Source: Deltaproteobacteria bacterium
GTDB lineage: Bacteria > Desulfobacterota > Deferrimicrobia > Deferrimicrobiales > Deferrimicrobiaceae
Direction of reading: 5' to 3'
Length of the DNA stretch: 50,435 nt
NCBI GenBank assembly: GCA_025356865.1
Contig: JANXQJ010000074.1
Span: 1 to 50,435, forward strand
The position numbers and the translations under genes were made by a program. Positions within the stretch are counted from its first letter, which is position 1; each line of letters starts with the position of its first letter. The notes beneath the pieces are model-generated. The model saw only the letters and a program-made list of their open reading frames with translations. It had not been told where the DNA came from and made no database searches. Positions 27,687-36,136 of the stretch are shown in pieces.

Positions 27687-28325
27687 ATGCTTCGCATGAC
27701 CGAGATATTCGCCAGCATCCAGGGGGAATCGTCCCATGCCGGGTTGCCGTTCGTCTTCGTCCGGCTGACCGGATGCAACCTGCGCTGCCGATACTGCGAC
27801 ACGACCTATGCCTACGACGGCGGAACCGATGTCGCGATCGACGACGTCATCCTGCAGGTCGGGGCGTTCGCCATTCCCAGGGTCGCGGTTACCGGCGGCG
27901 AACCGCTCCTGCAACCCGGCGCGTTCGACCTGGTGCGCCGACTGCTCGACCTCGGACACCCCGTTCTCGTCGAGACCAACGGGACGGTACCGCTTGCAGC
28001 CCTCGACCCGAGGGCGGTCAAGATCATGGACGTAAAGTGCCCGTCATCGGGGGAAGCGGACAAGATGGTGTGGGAAAATTTCGGTGCACTGACGGCGCGG
28101 GACGAGGTCAAGTTCGTCATCGCCGACGCCGAGGACTACGCCTACGCGAAAGAGGTGATCGCGAAATACCGCCCGGCGCGCGACTTCCAGCCGCTTTTCT
28201 CGCCCGCCTTCGGGCTGATGCCGCCCGACCGGCTTGCGGGATGGATCGTCTCCGACGCGCTCGACGTCCGCTTCCAGATCCAGCTTCACAAGGTCATCTG
28301 GGACCCCGCCCGCCGCGGCGTCTAG
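27687..28325 (+). CDS. queE: 7-carboxy-7-deazaguanine synthase
   Basis: Radical SAM enzyme of the queuosine/deazapurine pathway. It rearranges 6-carboxytetrahydropterin to CDG. 212 aa. The cluster motif CNLRCRYCDT is at residues ~30-39, and EIFASIQGE is the family N-terminus. VAVTGGEPLLQ, VETNGT and VKCPSSGE are all typical. Start ATG 27687; a second ATG three codons on is possible. The partner queC is 6 kb away on the same strand, and folE/queD are not in the window. Confidence 0.96.
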   Translation: MLRMTEIFASIQGESSHAGLPFVFVRLTGCNLRCRYCDTTYAYDGGTDVAIDDVILQVGAFAIPRVAVTGGEPLLQPGAFDLVRRLLDLGHPVLVETNGTVPLAALDPRAVKIMDVKCPSSGEADKMVWENFGALTARDEVKFVIADAEDYAYAKEVIAKYRPARDFQPLFSPAFGLMPPDRLAGWIVSDALDVRFQIQLHKVIWDPARRGV

Positions 28326-28340
28326 CGAACGCCTTGCCGC

Positions 28341-29645
28341 CTACGACGCCAGGTACTCCTTGATGCGGGCGGCGAGCGTCTCGTAGATCTTCATGCACGC
28401 CTTTTCGTCCTTTTCGAGCAGCGTGACGCGGAAGCCCTGCAATCCGGTGTTGAACGACGAGAGCGGCACCACGCATATCCCCGTGCTCGCGAGGATGTAG
28501 TAGACGAACCGCTTGTCGAACGAGACGCCCGGGGCGTCGACCAGACCCTCGACCAGCGACCGAACCTCGGGATTGTCGATCGGCAGTTTCTGTTTCCCGG
28601 TCAGCAACCCTTCCGCAAACGACACCGCCATGTAGAAGGCGCCGTTGGTCCGGTTGACGACAAGGCCCGGCACCGTCTTGAGGAAATCGTAGGTGATGTT
28701 GCTGTTGCGCTCGTAGGTGGCGATCCGCTCCTTGAGATACGGCTGGTATTTCGGGTGCTGCATGATCGCCGGAATCACCGCCTGGGGCAGCGAGGTCGAG
28801 CACACCTCGTTCATCTTCGAGCTGAGGATCGTGTTGATGTACCGCTGGAACTGCTCGTCGCGCCCCGAGTTGTAGACCTCGATCCAGCCGCAGCGCGAGC
28901 CGGGCCACGGCAGTTCCTTGGAGATCCCTTTCATCGCCAGCGCCGGCAGGTCGCCCACGACATCGGAGATCGGAACGGTCTTCTCGCCGTTGTAGACGAT
29001 GTTGTTGTACACCTCGTCGGCGACGAGGAAGAGGTCGTGCTCGCGGCACACCGACACGATCTCGCGCAGCGTCCCGGCCGGGTAGACCATCCCGGTCGGG
29101 TTGTCGGGGTTGATGATCATGATGCCGACGACCTGCGGGTTGTAGCGGGCGAAGTTGCGCAGCGCCTCGATGTCGGGATACCAGCGGTTGCCCGGATCGA
29201 GCGGGAAGGCGATGGGATCGGCGTTGGCGTGCCCGGCCTCGCCGAGGGAATGCGTCGTGTAGGTCGGCGACGGCACGAGGACCCGCGCCGGCGGCCGCAG
29301 CGCCCCGTACACCTTGGCGATCGCGTCGCCCAGCCCGTTGAAGAAGATGACGTCGTCGGGGGTGATCTGCGTGCCGCCGCGCCGGTTGGTCGTCTCGCAG
29401 ATGAACTCGCGCGTCTGGAGGACGCCTCTCGTGGGGCAGTACCCCCAGGTGTCGTTCTCCATCGCCGCCTTCGCCACGATCTCCTTCATCCAGACGGGAA
29501 TCGTCTCGCCCTTGACGATCGGGTCGCCGATGTTCTCCCACTGGATCCGGACCCCGAGCGCCTGCAGCTTCTCCGCCACGTTGACGATGTTGCGGATTTC
29601 GTAGTTCATTCCTCCCGCGCCTGCCACCACCAGATCCTTGCGCAT
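28341..29645 (-). CDS. PLP-dependent class I/II aminotransferase
   Basis: 434 aa. Fold-type I motifs: YCPTRGVLQTREFI near the start, NPDNPTG, DEVYNNIVYNGEK, and the PLP lysine in GISKELPWPGSRCGW. The C-terminal GVSFDKRFVYYILASTGICVVPL fits the small domain. It probably acts on an aromatic, aspartate-like or branched amino acid; the substrate is unclear. ATG 29645 is chosen for GGAGAG nearby and the MNYEIRNIV motif. It lies 59 bp downstream of dapL on the same strand and is likely cotranscribed, which hints at a link to lysine or related amino acid synthesis. Confidence 0.88.
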   Translation of the reverse strand: MRKDLVVAGAGGMNYEIRNIVNVAEKLQALGVRIQWENIGDPIVKGETIPVWMKEIVAKAAMENDTWGYCPTRGVLQTREFICETTNRRGGTQITPDDVIFFNGLGDAIAKVYGALRPPARVLVPSPTYTTHSLGEAGHANADPIAFPLDPGNRWYPDIEALRNFARYNPQVVGIMIINPDNPTGMVYPAGTLREIVSVCREHDLFLVADEVYNNIVYNGEKTVPISDVVGDLPALAMKGISKELPWPGSRCGWIEVYNSGRDEQFQRYINTILSSKMNEVCSTSLPQAVIPAIMQHPKYQPYLKERIATYERNSNITYDFLKTVPGLVVNRTNGAFYMAVSFAEGLLTGKQKLPIDNPEVRSLVEGLVDAPGVSFDKRFVYYILASTGICVVPLSSFNTGLQGFRVTLLEKDEKACMKIYETLAARIKEYLAS

Positions 29646-29704
29646 GACCTTCGCCCTCTCCTGTCCCTTTATGTTTCCTGCTTCCCTGTCGCGGGTCGCA
29701 GCCG

Positions 29705-30943
29705 TCAGCCGGCCTTCAGGTTCTTCCGGATCCGCTCGACCGCTTCCACGACATTGTCGCGGTTCCCGAACGCCGAGAGCCGGAAGTATCCCTCGCCGCT
29801 CGGCCCGAAGCCGCTGCCCGGCGTGCCGACCACGTTGCATTCGGTCAGGAGCTTGTCGAAGAAGTCCCACGAGGAGGCGCCGCCCGGGGTTTTAAGCCAG
29901 ATGTAGGGCGCGTTGACGCCGCCGAAGACGGTGACCCCCGCAGCCGACAACCCCTCGCGGATGATGCGGGCGTTCTCCATGTAATAGTCGATGATCGCTT
30001 TCGTCTGCCGCCACCCCTCGTCGGAGTAGACCGCGGCCGCCGCCTTCTGGACCGGGTAGGAGACGCCGTTGAACTTGGTCGTCTGCCGCCGGTTCCAGAG
30101 CTTGTTGATCTCGACCGGGCGGCCGTCCTTCGTCTTCGCGACCAGCGCTTCGGGCACCACGGTCAGCGCGCACCGGACGCCGGTGAAGCCGGCCGTCTTG
30201 GAGAAGGAGCGGAACTCGATGGCGCACTGCTTCGCGCCCTCGATCTCGTAGATCGAGTGCGGGATGGCGGGGTCGGTGATGAACGCCTCGTACGCCGCGT
30301 CGAAGAAGATGATCGAATCGTTGGCCAGCGCGTAGTCGACCCACCCTTTGAGCTGTTCCTTCGTCGCCGTCGCGCCCGTCGGGTTGTTCGGGAAGCAGAG
30401 GTAGATGATGTCGACTTTCCCGGACGGGTAGGCCGGGAAGAAGCCGTTGGCCTCGGTGCACGGCATGTAGACGAGCCCCTTGTAATAGCCCGTCTCGTCG
30501 GCCTCGCCGGTGCGGCCGATCATCACGTTGGTGTCGTTGTAGACGGGGTAGACCGGGTCGCCGATCGCGACCGTGTTGTCGAGCGAGAAGATGTCGAGGA
30601 TGTTCGCGGTGTCGCACTTCGAGCCGTCGGAGATGAAGATCTCGGACGTCTTGAGCGACACGCCCAGCGGCTGGTAGGACTTCTCGATGATCGTGTCTAT
30701 CAGGAAGTCGTAGCCCTGCTCGGGGCCGTAGCCCATGAACGACTTCTCGACCCCCAGTTCGTCGACCGCGTCGTGGAACGCCTTGAGGATGGCGGGCGGC
30801 AGCGCCCGGGTGACGTCGCCGATACCCAGCCGGATCACCTTCGCCTCCGGGTTGGCGGCTGCAAACGCGCGCACGCGGCGACCGATCTCGGGAAAGAGGT
30901 ATCCTGCCTTCAGCTTCAGATAATGTTCGTTAGCCAGCGCCAT
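29705..30943 (-). CDS. dapL: LL-diaminopimelate aminotransferase
   Basis: Converts tetrahydrodipicolinate and glutamate directly to LL-diaminopimelate for lysine and peptidoglycan synthesis. 412 aa, the normal length. It begins [14 protein letters not shown] and has [38 protein letters not shown], the PLP lysine in [14 protein letters not shown], and [15 protein letters not shown] lies before ATG. It is divergent from the radical SAM gene with interlocked promoters. Confidence 0.97.
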   Translation of the reverse strand: MALANEHYLKLKAGYLFPEIGRRVRAFAAANPEAKVIRLGIGDVTRALPPAILKAFHDAVDELGVEKSFMGYGPEQGYDFLIDTIIEKSYQPLGVSLKTSEIFISDGSKCDTANILDIFSLDNTVAIGDPVYPVYNDTNVMIGRTGEADETGYYKGLVYMPCTEANGFFPAYPSGKVDIIYLCFPNNPTGATATKEQLKGWVDYALANDSIIFFDAAYEAFITDPAIPHSIYEIEGAKQCAIEFRSFSKTAGFTGVRCALTVVPEALVAKTKDGRPVEINKLWNRRQTTKFNGVSYPVQKAAAAVYSDEGWRQTKAIIDYYMENARIIREGLSAAGVTVFGGVNAPYIWLKTPGGASSWDFFDKLLTECNVVGTPGSGFGPSGEGYFRLSAFGNRDNVVEAVERIRKNLKAG

Positions 30944-30964
30944 CGCGGTTTCTCCTGGGTCAAA

Positions 30965-30982
30965 TGGTAGAATATGATAACA
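30965..30982. promoter_or_regulatory. Interlocked divergent extended -10 promoters (dapL minus, radical SAM plus)
   Basis: The plus strand has TGGTAGAAT (30965-30973) and the minus strand TGTTATCAT (30982-30974), end to end. Both fit TG-N-TANNNT. The plus one would start transcription near 30980, downstream of the first possible ATG. Confidence 0.55.
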
Positions 30983-30994
30983 CCCGTTCGCGCC

Positions 30995-32062
30995 ATGGAA
31001 AGGACCCGTTTGCCCTTTTCGACAAAAGCTTCAGACACCCTCAGGCTGCTCTACCGGGCGGCGAATCCGGGACGGGGGCGTCATTCGTTTCCCTACAAGC
31101 TCACCTTCGTCGCAACCGAACGGTGCAACCTGCGGTGCCGGGCGTGCCGCGTCTGGGAGAGCGGCGAGGCGGGGCTTCCGCTTTCGGACATCCGCACCTT
31201 CTTCGCGCGTTCGGACCGCTTCTCATGGATCGACGTGACGGGCGGTGAAATCTTCCTGCGCGACGACATCGTGGACGTCTTCGCGGCCATCGTCGAAAAC
31301 AGCCGAAAGCTCGCGCTGCTCCACTTCCCGACCAACGGCTTCCTGACCGACACGATCGTCGACGCCACGCGCGCCATCCTCCGGATGAAGCCGGGCCGCC
31401 TCGTCGTCACCGTGAGCGTCGACGGCCCGCCCGCATTGCACGACGCGCTGCGCGGCGCGGAGGGCAGCTTCGACCGGGCGGTCGAGACGTACGCCCGGCT
31501 GCGCGAACTCCCCGGTTGCGACCCCTACCTCGGCATGACGCTTTCAGACGACAACCTGGGCGCCGTCGACGAGACGCTGGCCGCCGTCCGGCGACGCGTG
31601 GCGCGCGTGAAGCCGACCGACCTGCACGTCAACCTGTTCCAGCATTCGGAGCACTACTACCGGAACGCCGAAAGCGCCCGCCCGGACCCGGGCCCGCTGT
31701 CGCGCACCCTGGCCTCGCTGCACGGAAAGCGCGGGCGTTCCATTTCCCCGTTGAACCTGGTCGAGCGACGGCACCTGGCGCTCGCGCAGCGGTACCTCGA
31801 GACGGGCCGGTGCCCGATCCCCTGCCAGGCGCTCTCGGCCAGCTGCTTCGTCGACGCAAAGGGCACCGTCTTCCCGTGCGTCACCTGGAGCCGTCCGCTG
31901 GGCAACCTCGCCGACTTCGGCTTCGACCTCGCGAAACTCTGGAATTCGCCGGAGGCGGTCGCGTTGCGGGAGGAGATCCGTGCCGGACGGTGTCCCGGTT
32001 GCTGGACCTCCTGCGAATCGATCCCCGCAATGGCCGCACAATGGTGGCGAACCCTCGGCTGA
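30995..32062 (+). CDS. Radical SAM/SPASM-like protein of unknown substrate
   Basis: 355 aa from ATG 30995, or 362 from ATG 30974. The later start is preferred because an extended -10 at 30965-30973 would start RNA after the first ATG. The cluster motif CNLRCRAC is followed by [11 protein letters not shown] (the GGE motif). The C-terminal cysteines ([12 protein letters not shown], a central FPCVTW, then CPGCWTSC) suggest one or two extra Fe-S clusters. Family members modify peptides, sugars or cofactors. It is convergent with a second radical SAM gene 104 bp away. No precursor peptide was found. Confidence 0.83.
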   Translation: MERTRLPFSTKASDTLRLLYRAANPGRGRHSFPYKLTFVATERCNLRCRACRVWESGEAGLPLSDIRTFFARSDRFSWIDVTGGEIFLRDDIVDVFAAIVENSRKLALLHFPTNGFLTDTIVDATRAILRMKPGRLVVTVSVDGPPALHDALRGAEGSFDRAVETYARLRELPGCDPYLGMTLSDDNLGAVDETLAAVRRRVARVKPTDLHVNLFQHSEHYYRNAESARPDPGPLSRTLASLHGKRGRSISPLNLVERRHLALAQRYLETGRCPIPCQALSASCFVDAKGTVFPCVTWSRPLGNLADFGFDLAKLWNSPEAVALREEIRAGRCPGCWTSCESIPAMAAQWWRTLG

Positions 32063-32072
32063 ATCCTGAAGG

Positions 32073-32167
32073 AGCGGGGCTAGCCCGCTTCGCGTCTCGG
32101 GTACCCCCTCCCGGGTAGCGAAGGAATTAGAGGCATCCGCCCTTGGGAGCGCGCCAGCCGCCCCGCT
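32073..32167. other. Inverted repeat framing the convergent gap
   Basis: AGCGGGGC at 32073-32080 is complementary to GCCCCGCT at 32160-32167, enclosing repeat copy A. It may be a bidirectional terminator-like or structured element; there is no T run. Confidence 0.35.
32105..32153 (+). repeat. Dispersed intergenic repeat, copy A
   Basis: About 49 bp, similar over its length to 46116-46164. Shared blocks: GGTAGCG, AGGAAT, GGCATCCGC and GGGAGCGCG. It lies in the convergent gap between the two radical SAM genes. The arms CCTC and GAGG can pair, as CCCTTC and GAAGGG do in copy B. Confidence 0.65.
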
Positions 32168-33279
32168 CAGATTTTCGTGAACGGGTTGAAGAGGAGGTTG
32201 AGCTCGGCCTGGCAGTTGAGGGTGCAGGCGCGGCAGGCGGCGATTTCCCGGCGGGCCGGGTCATACGCCTTCGAGTACCAGAACGTTTCGAGGTCCGTGG
32301 TCGAGAGGTCGCCCACGGGCCGGTCCCAGTTGACGTAGGGCACGCACGGGAAAATCCGGCCGAAGCAGTCGACCGCCAGCGAGTTGTAACCCGCGTGGCA
32401 GGAGAGCGGCGACGGCTCGCCCCGGAACGAGGCGGCGAAGAGCGCCAACATCCGGCCCGAATTTTCAAGCGGCACCGGAAGCGCCGCGCCCTCCGAAAGA
32501 AGCCGGACCACGGCATCGACCTTCGCGAGCGTCGCCTCGTCGGCGCGCGCGCCTTTCCCGGCCCCTTCCGGAAAAGGCTGCCGGGGGATGAACTCGACGC
32601 AATCCACCCCGAGCGCCGCCGCCAGCGCCAGGTAGTCGGCCACTTCGTCCAGATTCTCTTCCGACAGGACCGCGACGACTTTCAGCCGGAGGTCGGCCCG
32701 CCGTTCCTTCCGCATCCGGTCGGCCCGCCGCACCGCCTCGACCGTCTTGCCGAAGCTGCCGGAGACGCCGCGGGTCCGGTCGTGGCTCGCTTCCGTCGCC
32801 CCGTCGAGGGAGATGTTCATCGAGGAGACGCCCGCGTCCAGGAGAGCGCCAACCGTCGCATCGTCCAGCAGCGTCCCGTTGGTGTTCAAGTGCGTGAGCA
32901 TCCCGAGCGTCCGCGTGTGGCGCAACAGGTCGAGCAGGTCGGGGCGGAGCAACGGTTCCCCGCCGGTGAAGCCGATCCCCCGCGTGCCAAGACGGGCAAA
33001 ACCGTCGATGACCGAGCGCATCCCTTCCGTTGAAAGGGGTTTGTGCCCGGACTCCCTGAGGCGGGCGTCATCCTGCGGCATCCGGCACATCCGGCAGCGC
33101 AGGTTGCAACTGTAGTTGGTAACCAGCGTCCCCAGGATGGGGCCGCAAAGCGGACGACCCGTGACGTGTGACAGCTTCGTCAGCGCATACTGGGACCCCA
33201 GCCCGAAAAGCCATCCGATCCGGCCGGACGCCACCTGCTTCTTGACGAAATCGAAATAAACCTTGCGAACCCGCACCAT
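32167..33279 (-). CDS. Radical SAM/SPASM protein of unknown substrate
   Basis: 370 aa. The cluster motif CNLRCRMC (residues ~57-64) follows LGTLVTNYS; GFTGGEPLLRPD is the GGEP motif. NISLDGATEASHD and the C-terminal auxiliary cysteines (SCHAGYNSLAVDCFGRIFPC, then CRACTLNC) show a SPASM-type domain. The N-terminal ~45 residues form an amphipathic helix-rich lead. Start ATG 33279 is taken because the frame upstream looks random. Substrate unknown. It faces the other radical SAM gene. Confidence 0.85.
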   Translation of the reverse strand: MVRVRKVYFDFVKKQVASGRIGWLFGLGSQYALTKLSHVTGRPLCGPILGTLVTNYSCNLRCRMCRMPQDDARLRESGHKPLSTEGMRSVIDGFARLGTRGIGFTGGEPLLRPDLLDLLRHTRTLGMLTHLNTNGTLLDDATVGALLDAGVSSMNISLDGATEASHDRTRGVSGSFGKTVEAVRRADRMRKERRADLRLKVVAVLSEENLDEVADYLALAAALGVDCVEFIPRQPFPEGAGKGARADEATLAKVDAVVRLLSEGAALPVPLENSGRMLALFAASFRGEPSPLSCHAGYNSLAVDCFGRIFPCVPYVNWDRPVGDLSTTDLETFWYSKAYDPARREIAACRACTLNCQAELNLLFNPFTKI

Positions 33280-33504
33280 AATTACAATCCCGTCATAATC
33301 GCGATCCCGATGGACACATTTTTGATACCCCGCCTCGGCCCGGCATTGTGGCCGCCTGCGACTGGAAACAAGATAACACAATAATTCCGGCATGTTGCCG
33401 ATCTTGAACCGGTCCATCCCCGCTGAAATCCCGCAACGGCACACCGTGTGAATCGCTTTAGGGTCAAGCGACGGAAAAATCGCTGAACCGAAAGGCGGCA
33501 CAAA
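33280..33504. other. 225-bp divergent intergenic region
   Basis: It separates the radical SAM gene (minus) from two exported Fn3-like proteins (plus). An extended -10-like TGTTATCTT is on the minus strand (33378-33370), about 90 nt from the ATG. A small stem AGCGA/TCGCT lies near the plus gene. No riboswitch class was recognised. Confidence 0.4.
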
Positions 33505-33966
33505 ATGGCGAATCGCAAAAACATCCGGATGACTCTCGCAGCGGCACTCCTGGCAATGGCAGCCGTTTCAACCGGTTGCGGCAGCGGCGGCGGAACCTCG
33601 ACCGCCTCGGGCCAGGCGCCGGCGCCGGCCGCAGTGATCGAAGCCGTCGAATGGAACCCGCCGACCAGCTACTTCGACAACACGCCGCTCAATCCCCGGA
33701 CCGACCTGTCCCATTATGATATCTACGTCGGCCCCTCGCCGACCTTCACCGACAACGACGCCCCGGTCGCGGCCGTCGCGGCCGTCACCGCCGAAATCGG
33801 CCCGGACGGCCGAATCACCGGCCAGAAAGTGACCAACAGCTTCAACCTGAGCCACCTGGCCCCGTTCGTCGAACAGGGCCGGATCTATTACGTCTCCGTT
33901 CGCGCCGTGGGAACCGACAACCTCGTGTCGTCGTTCTCGTCGCCCGTCGAATGGGACCTCGGCTGA
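33505..33966 (+). CDS. Lipoprotein with fibronectin type III-like fold
   Basis: 153 aa. A basic start and hydrophobic core are followed by a lipobox-like VSTGC with the modified cysteine at residue ~25, then a Gly/Ser/Ala-rich linker. The mature part (~45-153) reads as a single Ig/Fn3-like beta sandwich: EWNPPTSYFDN, LSHYDIYVG, IYYVSVRAVG and SSFSSPVEWDL. Tryptophan and tyrosine spacing fits Fn3. It is probably an outer-membrane or periplasmic lipoprotein. The next gene, 41 bp downstream, is a related exported protein. Confidence 0.8.
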   Translation: MANRKNIRMTLAAALLAMAAVSTGCGSGGGTSTASGQAPAPAAVIEAVEWNPPTSYFDNTPLNPRTDLSHYDIYVGPSPTFTDNDAPVAAVAAVTAEIGPDGRITGQKVTNSFNLSHLAPFVEQGRIYYVSVRAVGTDNLVSSFSSPVEWDLG

Positions 33967-34007
33967 TCACAACACAACCCAAGCGAATCCCAAAGAAGGA
34001 GCACCCC

Positions 34008-34418
34008 ATGTCCGGCCTGCTGAAAAGAAATGCCCTGACCATCCTGACCCTGCTCGCACTGACCTTCACCGCGATTCCCGCCTTCGCGGAATCTTATACG
34101 GCCTCCTGGGACCCCGTGACGGCCTACTCCGACGGCGTGGCCTTCGAAGCCGGCAAGACCGTGACCTACACGGTCTACTGGTCGACCGATCCGACCCTGT
34201 CGGTCGCCTCCCTGAAGCCGATCATGTCGGCCACCGCGGCCACCTCCGCGACGTTCGACCCGACCGTGGCAACGATGACGCGCGGAAACACGGTCTATTT
34301 CACCGTGAAGTCCATCCTGAACTCGGGCGAGGAATCGGGGTTGTCAACTGCCGTCGCCTGGTCCGTACCCAAGAAGACCCCGGGGGCTCCGGGTGGCATG
34401 AAGATCATCAAGCTCTGA
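34008..34418 (+). CDS. Exported Fn3-like protein
   Basis: 136 aa. The signal peptide (1-26) ends AFAES. The mature part resembles the preceding lipoprotein: SYTASWDPVTAYSDG, TVTYTVYWSTDPTLS, VYFTVKSILNSGEESGLSTAVAW. The C-terminus (GAPGGMKIIKL) is short and polar/basic. AAGGAG lies before ATG 34008. Function unknown; together the two look like small cell-surface or adhesion modules. A longer frame upstream runs through the previous gene's end and is not used. Confidence 0.8.
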   Translation: MSGLLKRNALTILTLLALTFTAIPAFAESYTASWDPVTAYSDGVAFEAGKTVTYTVYWSTDPTLSVASLKPIMSATAATSATFDPTVATMTRGNTVYFTVKSILNSGEESGLSTAVAWSVPKKTPGAPGGMKIIKL

Positions 34419-34459
34419 GCATCCGACCCGACTCGGCCCTGCGGCCGGCAAGTACGAAG

Positions 34460-34492
34460 ACACGGCGCCCCGACCCGATCGGGGCGCCGTGT
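34460..34492. terminator. Perfect 14-bp hairpin after the Fn3-like gene
   Basis: The stem 34460-34473 pairs with 34479-34492 around a 5-nt loop. No strong T run follows. It ends the Fn3-like operon and overlaps the start of the queC promoter element. Confidence 0.55.
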
Positions 34493-34498
34493 TACAAT
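34490..34498 (+). promoter_or_regulatory. Extended -10 promoter 6 nt before queC ATG
   Basis: TGTTACAAT, hexamer TACAAT at 34493-34498; ATG at 34505. No Shine-Dalgarno sequence. It implies a leaderless transcript. Confidence 0.6.
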
Positions 34499-34504
34499 TT
34501 CGGC

Positions 34505-35197
34505 ATGCCCCCCCAAAGCAAACCCGAGGGAATCGTCCTGCTCAGCGGTGGAATGGACAGTTCGGTCCTGGCCGCCTTCGCGCAGCGCGAATCCGACCTC
34601 TCGCTGCTCCACGTCAATTACGGCCAGCGGACGGAACGGAAGGAACTGGACTGCTTCCAGGCCATCGGCGACCATCTGGGCATCACCCGGCGCCTGACCG
34701 TCGACATCGGTCATCTCGCGCAGATCGGCGGCAGCGCGCTGACCGACGCCTCGATCGACGTACCGGCCGCCAACCTCGACCACGACGGCATTCCCGTCAC
34801 CTACGTCCCGTTCCGCAACGCCCACTTCATCGCCATCGCCGTCTCGTGGGCCGAAGTGATCGGGGCGACCCGCATCTATCTCGGCGCCGTCGAGGCCGAC
34901 TCCTCGGGCTACCCCGACTGCCGACCCGCCTTCTACGACGCGATGAACGAGACGATCCGGCAGGGGACGAAACCGGGCAGCGGCATCGTCGTCAAGACAC
35001 CGTTCATCGGACTGAAGAAGAAGGACCTCATCCTTTTGGGAAAATCGCTCGGCGTCCCGTTCGAGCACACCTGGTCGTGCTATCGGGACGACGCACCCGC
35101 CTGCGGCGTCTGCGATTCATGCGCCTTGCGCCTTCGATCCTTCGCCGAGGCCGACGTCGACGACCCGATCCCCTACGCGGTGCGCCCCAAGTACTGA
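34505..35197 (+). CDS. queC: 7-cyano-7-deazaguanine synthase
   Basis: Makes preQ0 from CDG with ATP and ammonia. 230 aa, normal. The PP-loop SGGMDSS (residues 14-20) binds ATP. The C-terminal zinc site is the cysteine set in SCYRDDAPACGVCDSCALR. SGYPDCRPAFYDAMN is a typical substrate-loop stretch. It lies 6 kb from queE. Confidence 0.96.
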   Translation: MPPQSKPEGIVLLSGGMDSSVLAAFAQRESDLSLLHVNYGQRTERKELDCFQAIGDHLGITRRLTVDIGHLAQIGGSALTDASIDVPAANLDHDGIPVTYVPFRNAHFIAIAVSWAEVIGATRIYLGAVEADSSGYPDCRPAFYDAMNETIRQGTKPGSGIVVKTPFIGLKKKDLILLGKSLGVPFEHTWSCYRDDAPACGVCDSCALRLRSFAEADVDDPIPYAVRPKY

Positions 35198-35209
35198 CCG
35201 GGACCCCCG

Positions 35210-35968
35210 CTACGGTTTTGTCGCCGCCAGGAGAATCCGGCGGAATGTGAAGAAGTGCGGTCCCATCGGGAGGGCGGACGCCAGCAGTTCGCGGTACCTG
35301 GCGACGAACGGTTCGTGGAGCGCCTGCGGCAGTCGCTCGAACCAGGGGACCAGCGTCGACCCCTTCGTCCACTCCGAAATATCGGCGGCACACGGCAGCC
35401 GGACCGGGTATACCTTTTCCATCGCCACGATTTCTTCCCCGCCAAGCCCGTCGAGCAGCGTCGCATAGGCGTCGATCTCGAGCACGGGGGAGGGCCGGTT
35501 CCACCCTCCGAGCGCGGAGCGGAACGGTTCCCCGGCGGCCGCGGCCAGCACGCAGGTGTGGGACGGATGCCGGTGGTTGGCGGGAATCTGGAAGGCGATC
35601 TGCCCACCGGGCCGGACCATCGACCAAAGACGCGGGAAGAGCGCCGGATGGTCGTCGATCCAATGGAGCACCGCGTGGGAAAACACGAGATCGTATTCGC
35701 CTGCCACATCGAGGAGATCGCCCTGCTCGAACGTCACCCCCGTTGCCCCCGCCGCACGCGCCTTCTCGAGCATCCTGGGGGAGCCGTCGACGCCCAGGAC
35801 ACGGCTTTCAGGCAGGCGTCGCGCCAGTTCGACGGTCAATTCGCCCGTGCCGCAGCCGAGATCGACGACCGACATCCCGGGCCGGCCGTGAATCAGGGCA
35901 AACAGATCCGAAAATGGGGCGAAGCGGGCCTGCGTGAATCGGTGATACTGTTCCGGGTCCCAGGGCAT
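35210..35968 (-). CDS. SAM-dependent methyltransferase, trans-aconitate methyltransferase-like
   Basis: 252 aa, class I fold. Motif I VVDLGCGTGELTVELA is near residue 32-47, followed by VLGVDGSPRML and QGDLL. DLVFSHAVLHWIDDHP matches the trans-aconitate 2-methyltransferase (Tam) pattern, as does the WDPEQYHRFTQARFAPFSDL start. The substrate is therefore likely a carboxylate but is not proven. ATG 35968 is chosen for AAGGGAG nearby. It is convergent with queC. Confidence 0.85.
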   Translation of the reverse strand: MPWDPEQYHRFTQARFAPFSDLFALIHGRPGMSVVDLGCGTGELTVELARRLPESRVLGVDGSPRMLEKARAAGATGVTFEQGDLLDVAGEYDLVFSHAVLHWIDDHPALFPRLWSMVRPGGQIAFQIPANHRHPSHTCVLAAAAGEPFRSALGGWNRPSPVLEIDAYATLLDGLGGEEIVAMEKVYPVRLPCAADISEWTKGSTLVPWFERLPQALHEPFVARYRELLASALPMGPHFFTFRRILLAATKP

Positions 35969-36024
35969 GGCGCGGTCTCCCTTCGGGTGCGTGTTGAAGC
36001 CGCAATCGGCGGCCTTTTTGCCGG

Positions 36025-36053
36025 TTGACACCCCGGGTGGGTGCGGTTAGAGT
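36025..36053 (+). promoter_or_regulatory. Consensus sigma-70 promoter of the 69-aa gene
   Basis: TTGACA (36025-36030), 17-nt spacer, TAGAGT (36048-36053). It points to the small gene at 36137, leaving a leader of about 77 nt. One of the two best -35/-10 pairs in the window. Confidence 0.75.
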
Positions 36054-36136
36054 CTATTCCCCGGCGGGCGGAGAAAAATAGCAGTGAATCTTTCGGGCCA
36101 ACCTGCCGTTCTAATACTCAGGGAGATATAAAAGAC

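Noticed and set aside
33309-33383. 24-codon ORF that might be a precursor peptide for the radical SAM enzymes
   Set aside because: There is no ribosome site, no leader/core pattern and no Cys-rich core; composition is ordinary.
33312-33504. Possible c-di-GMP or other riboswitch upstream of the lipoprotein
   Set aside because: A small AGCGA/TCGCT stem and GAAAGG are present, but the conserved core of no known riboswitch class is visible.
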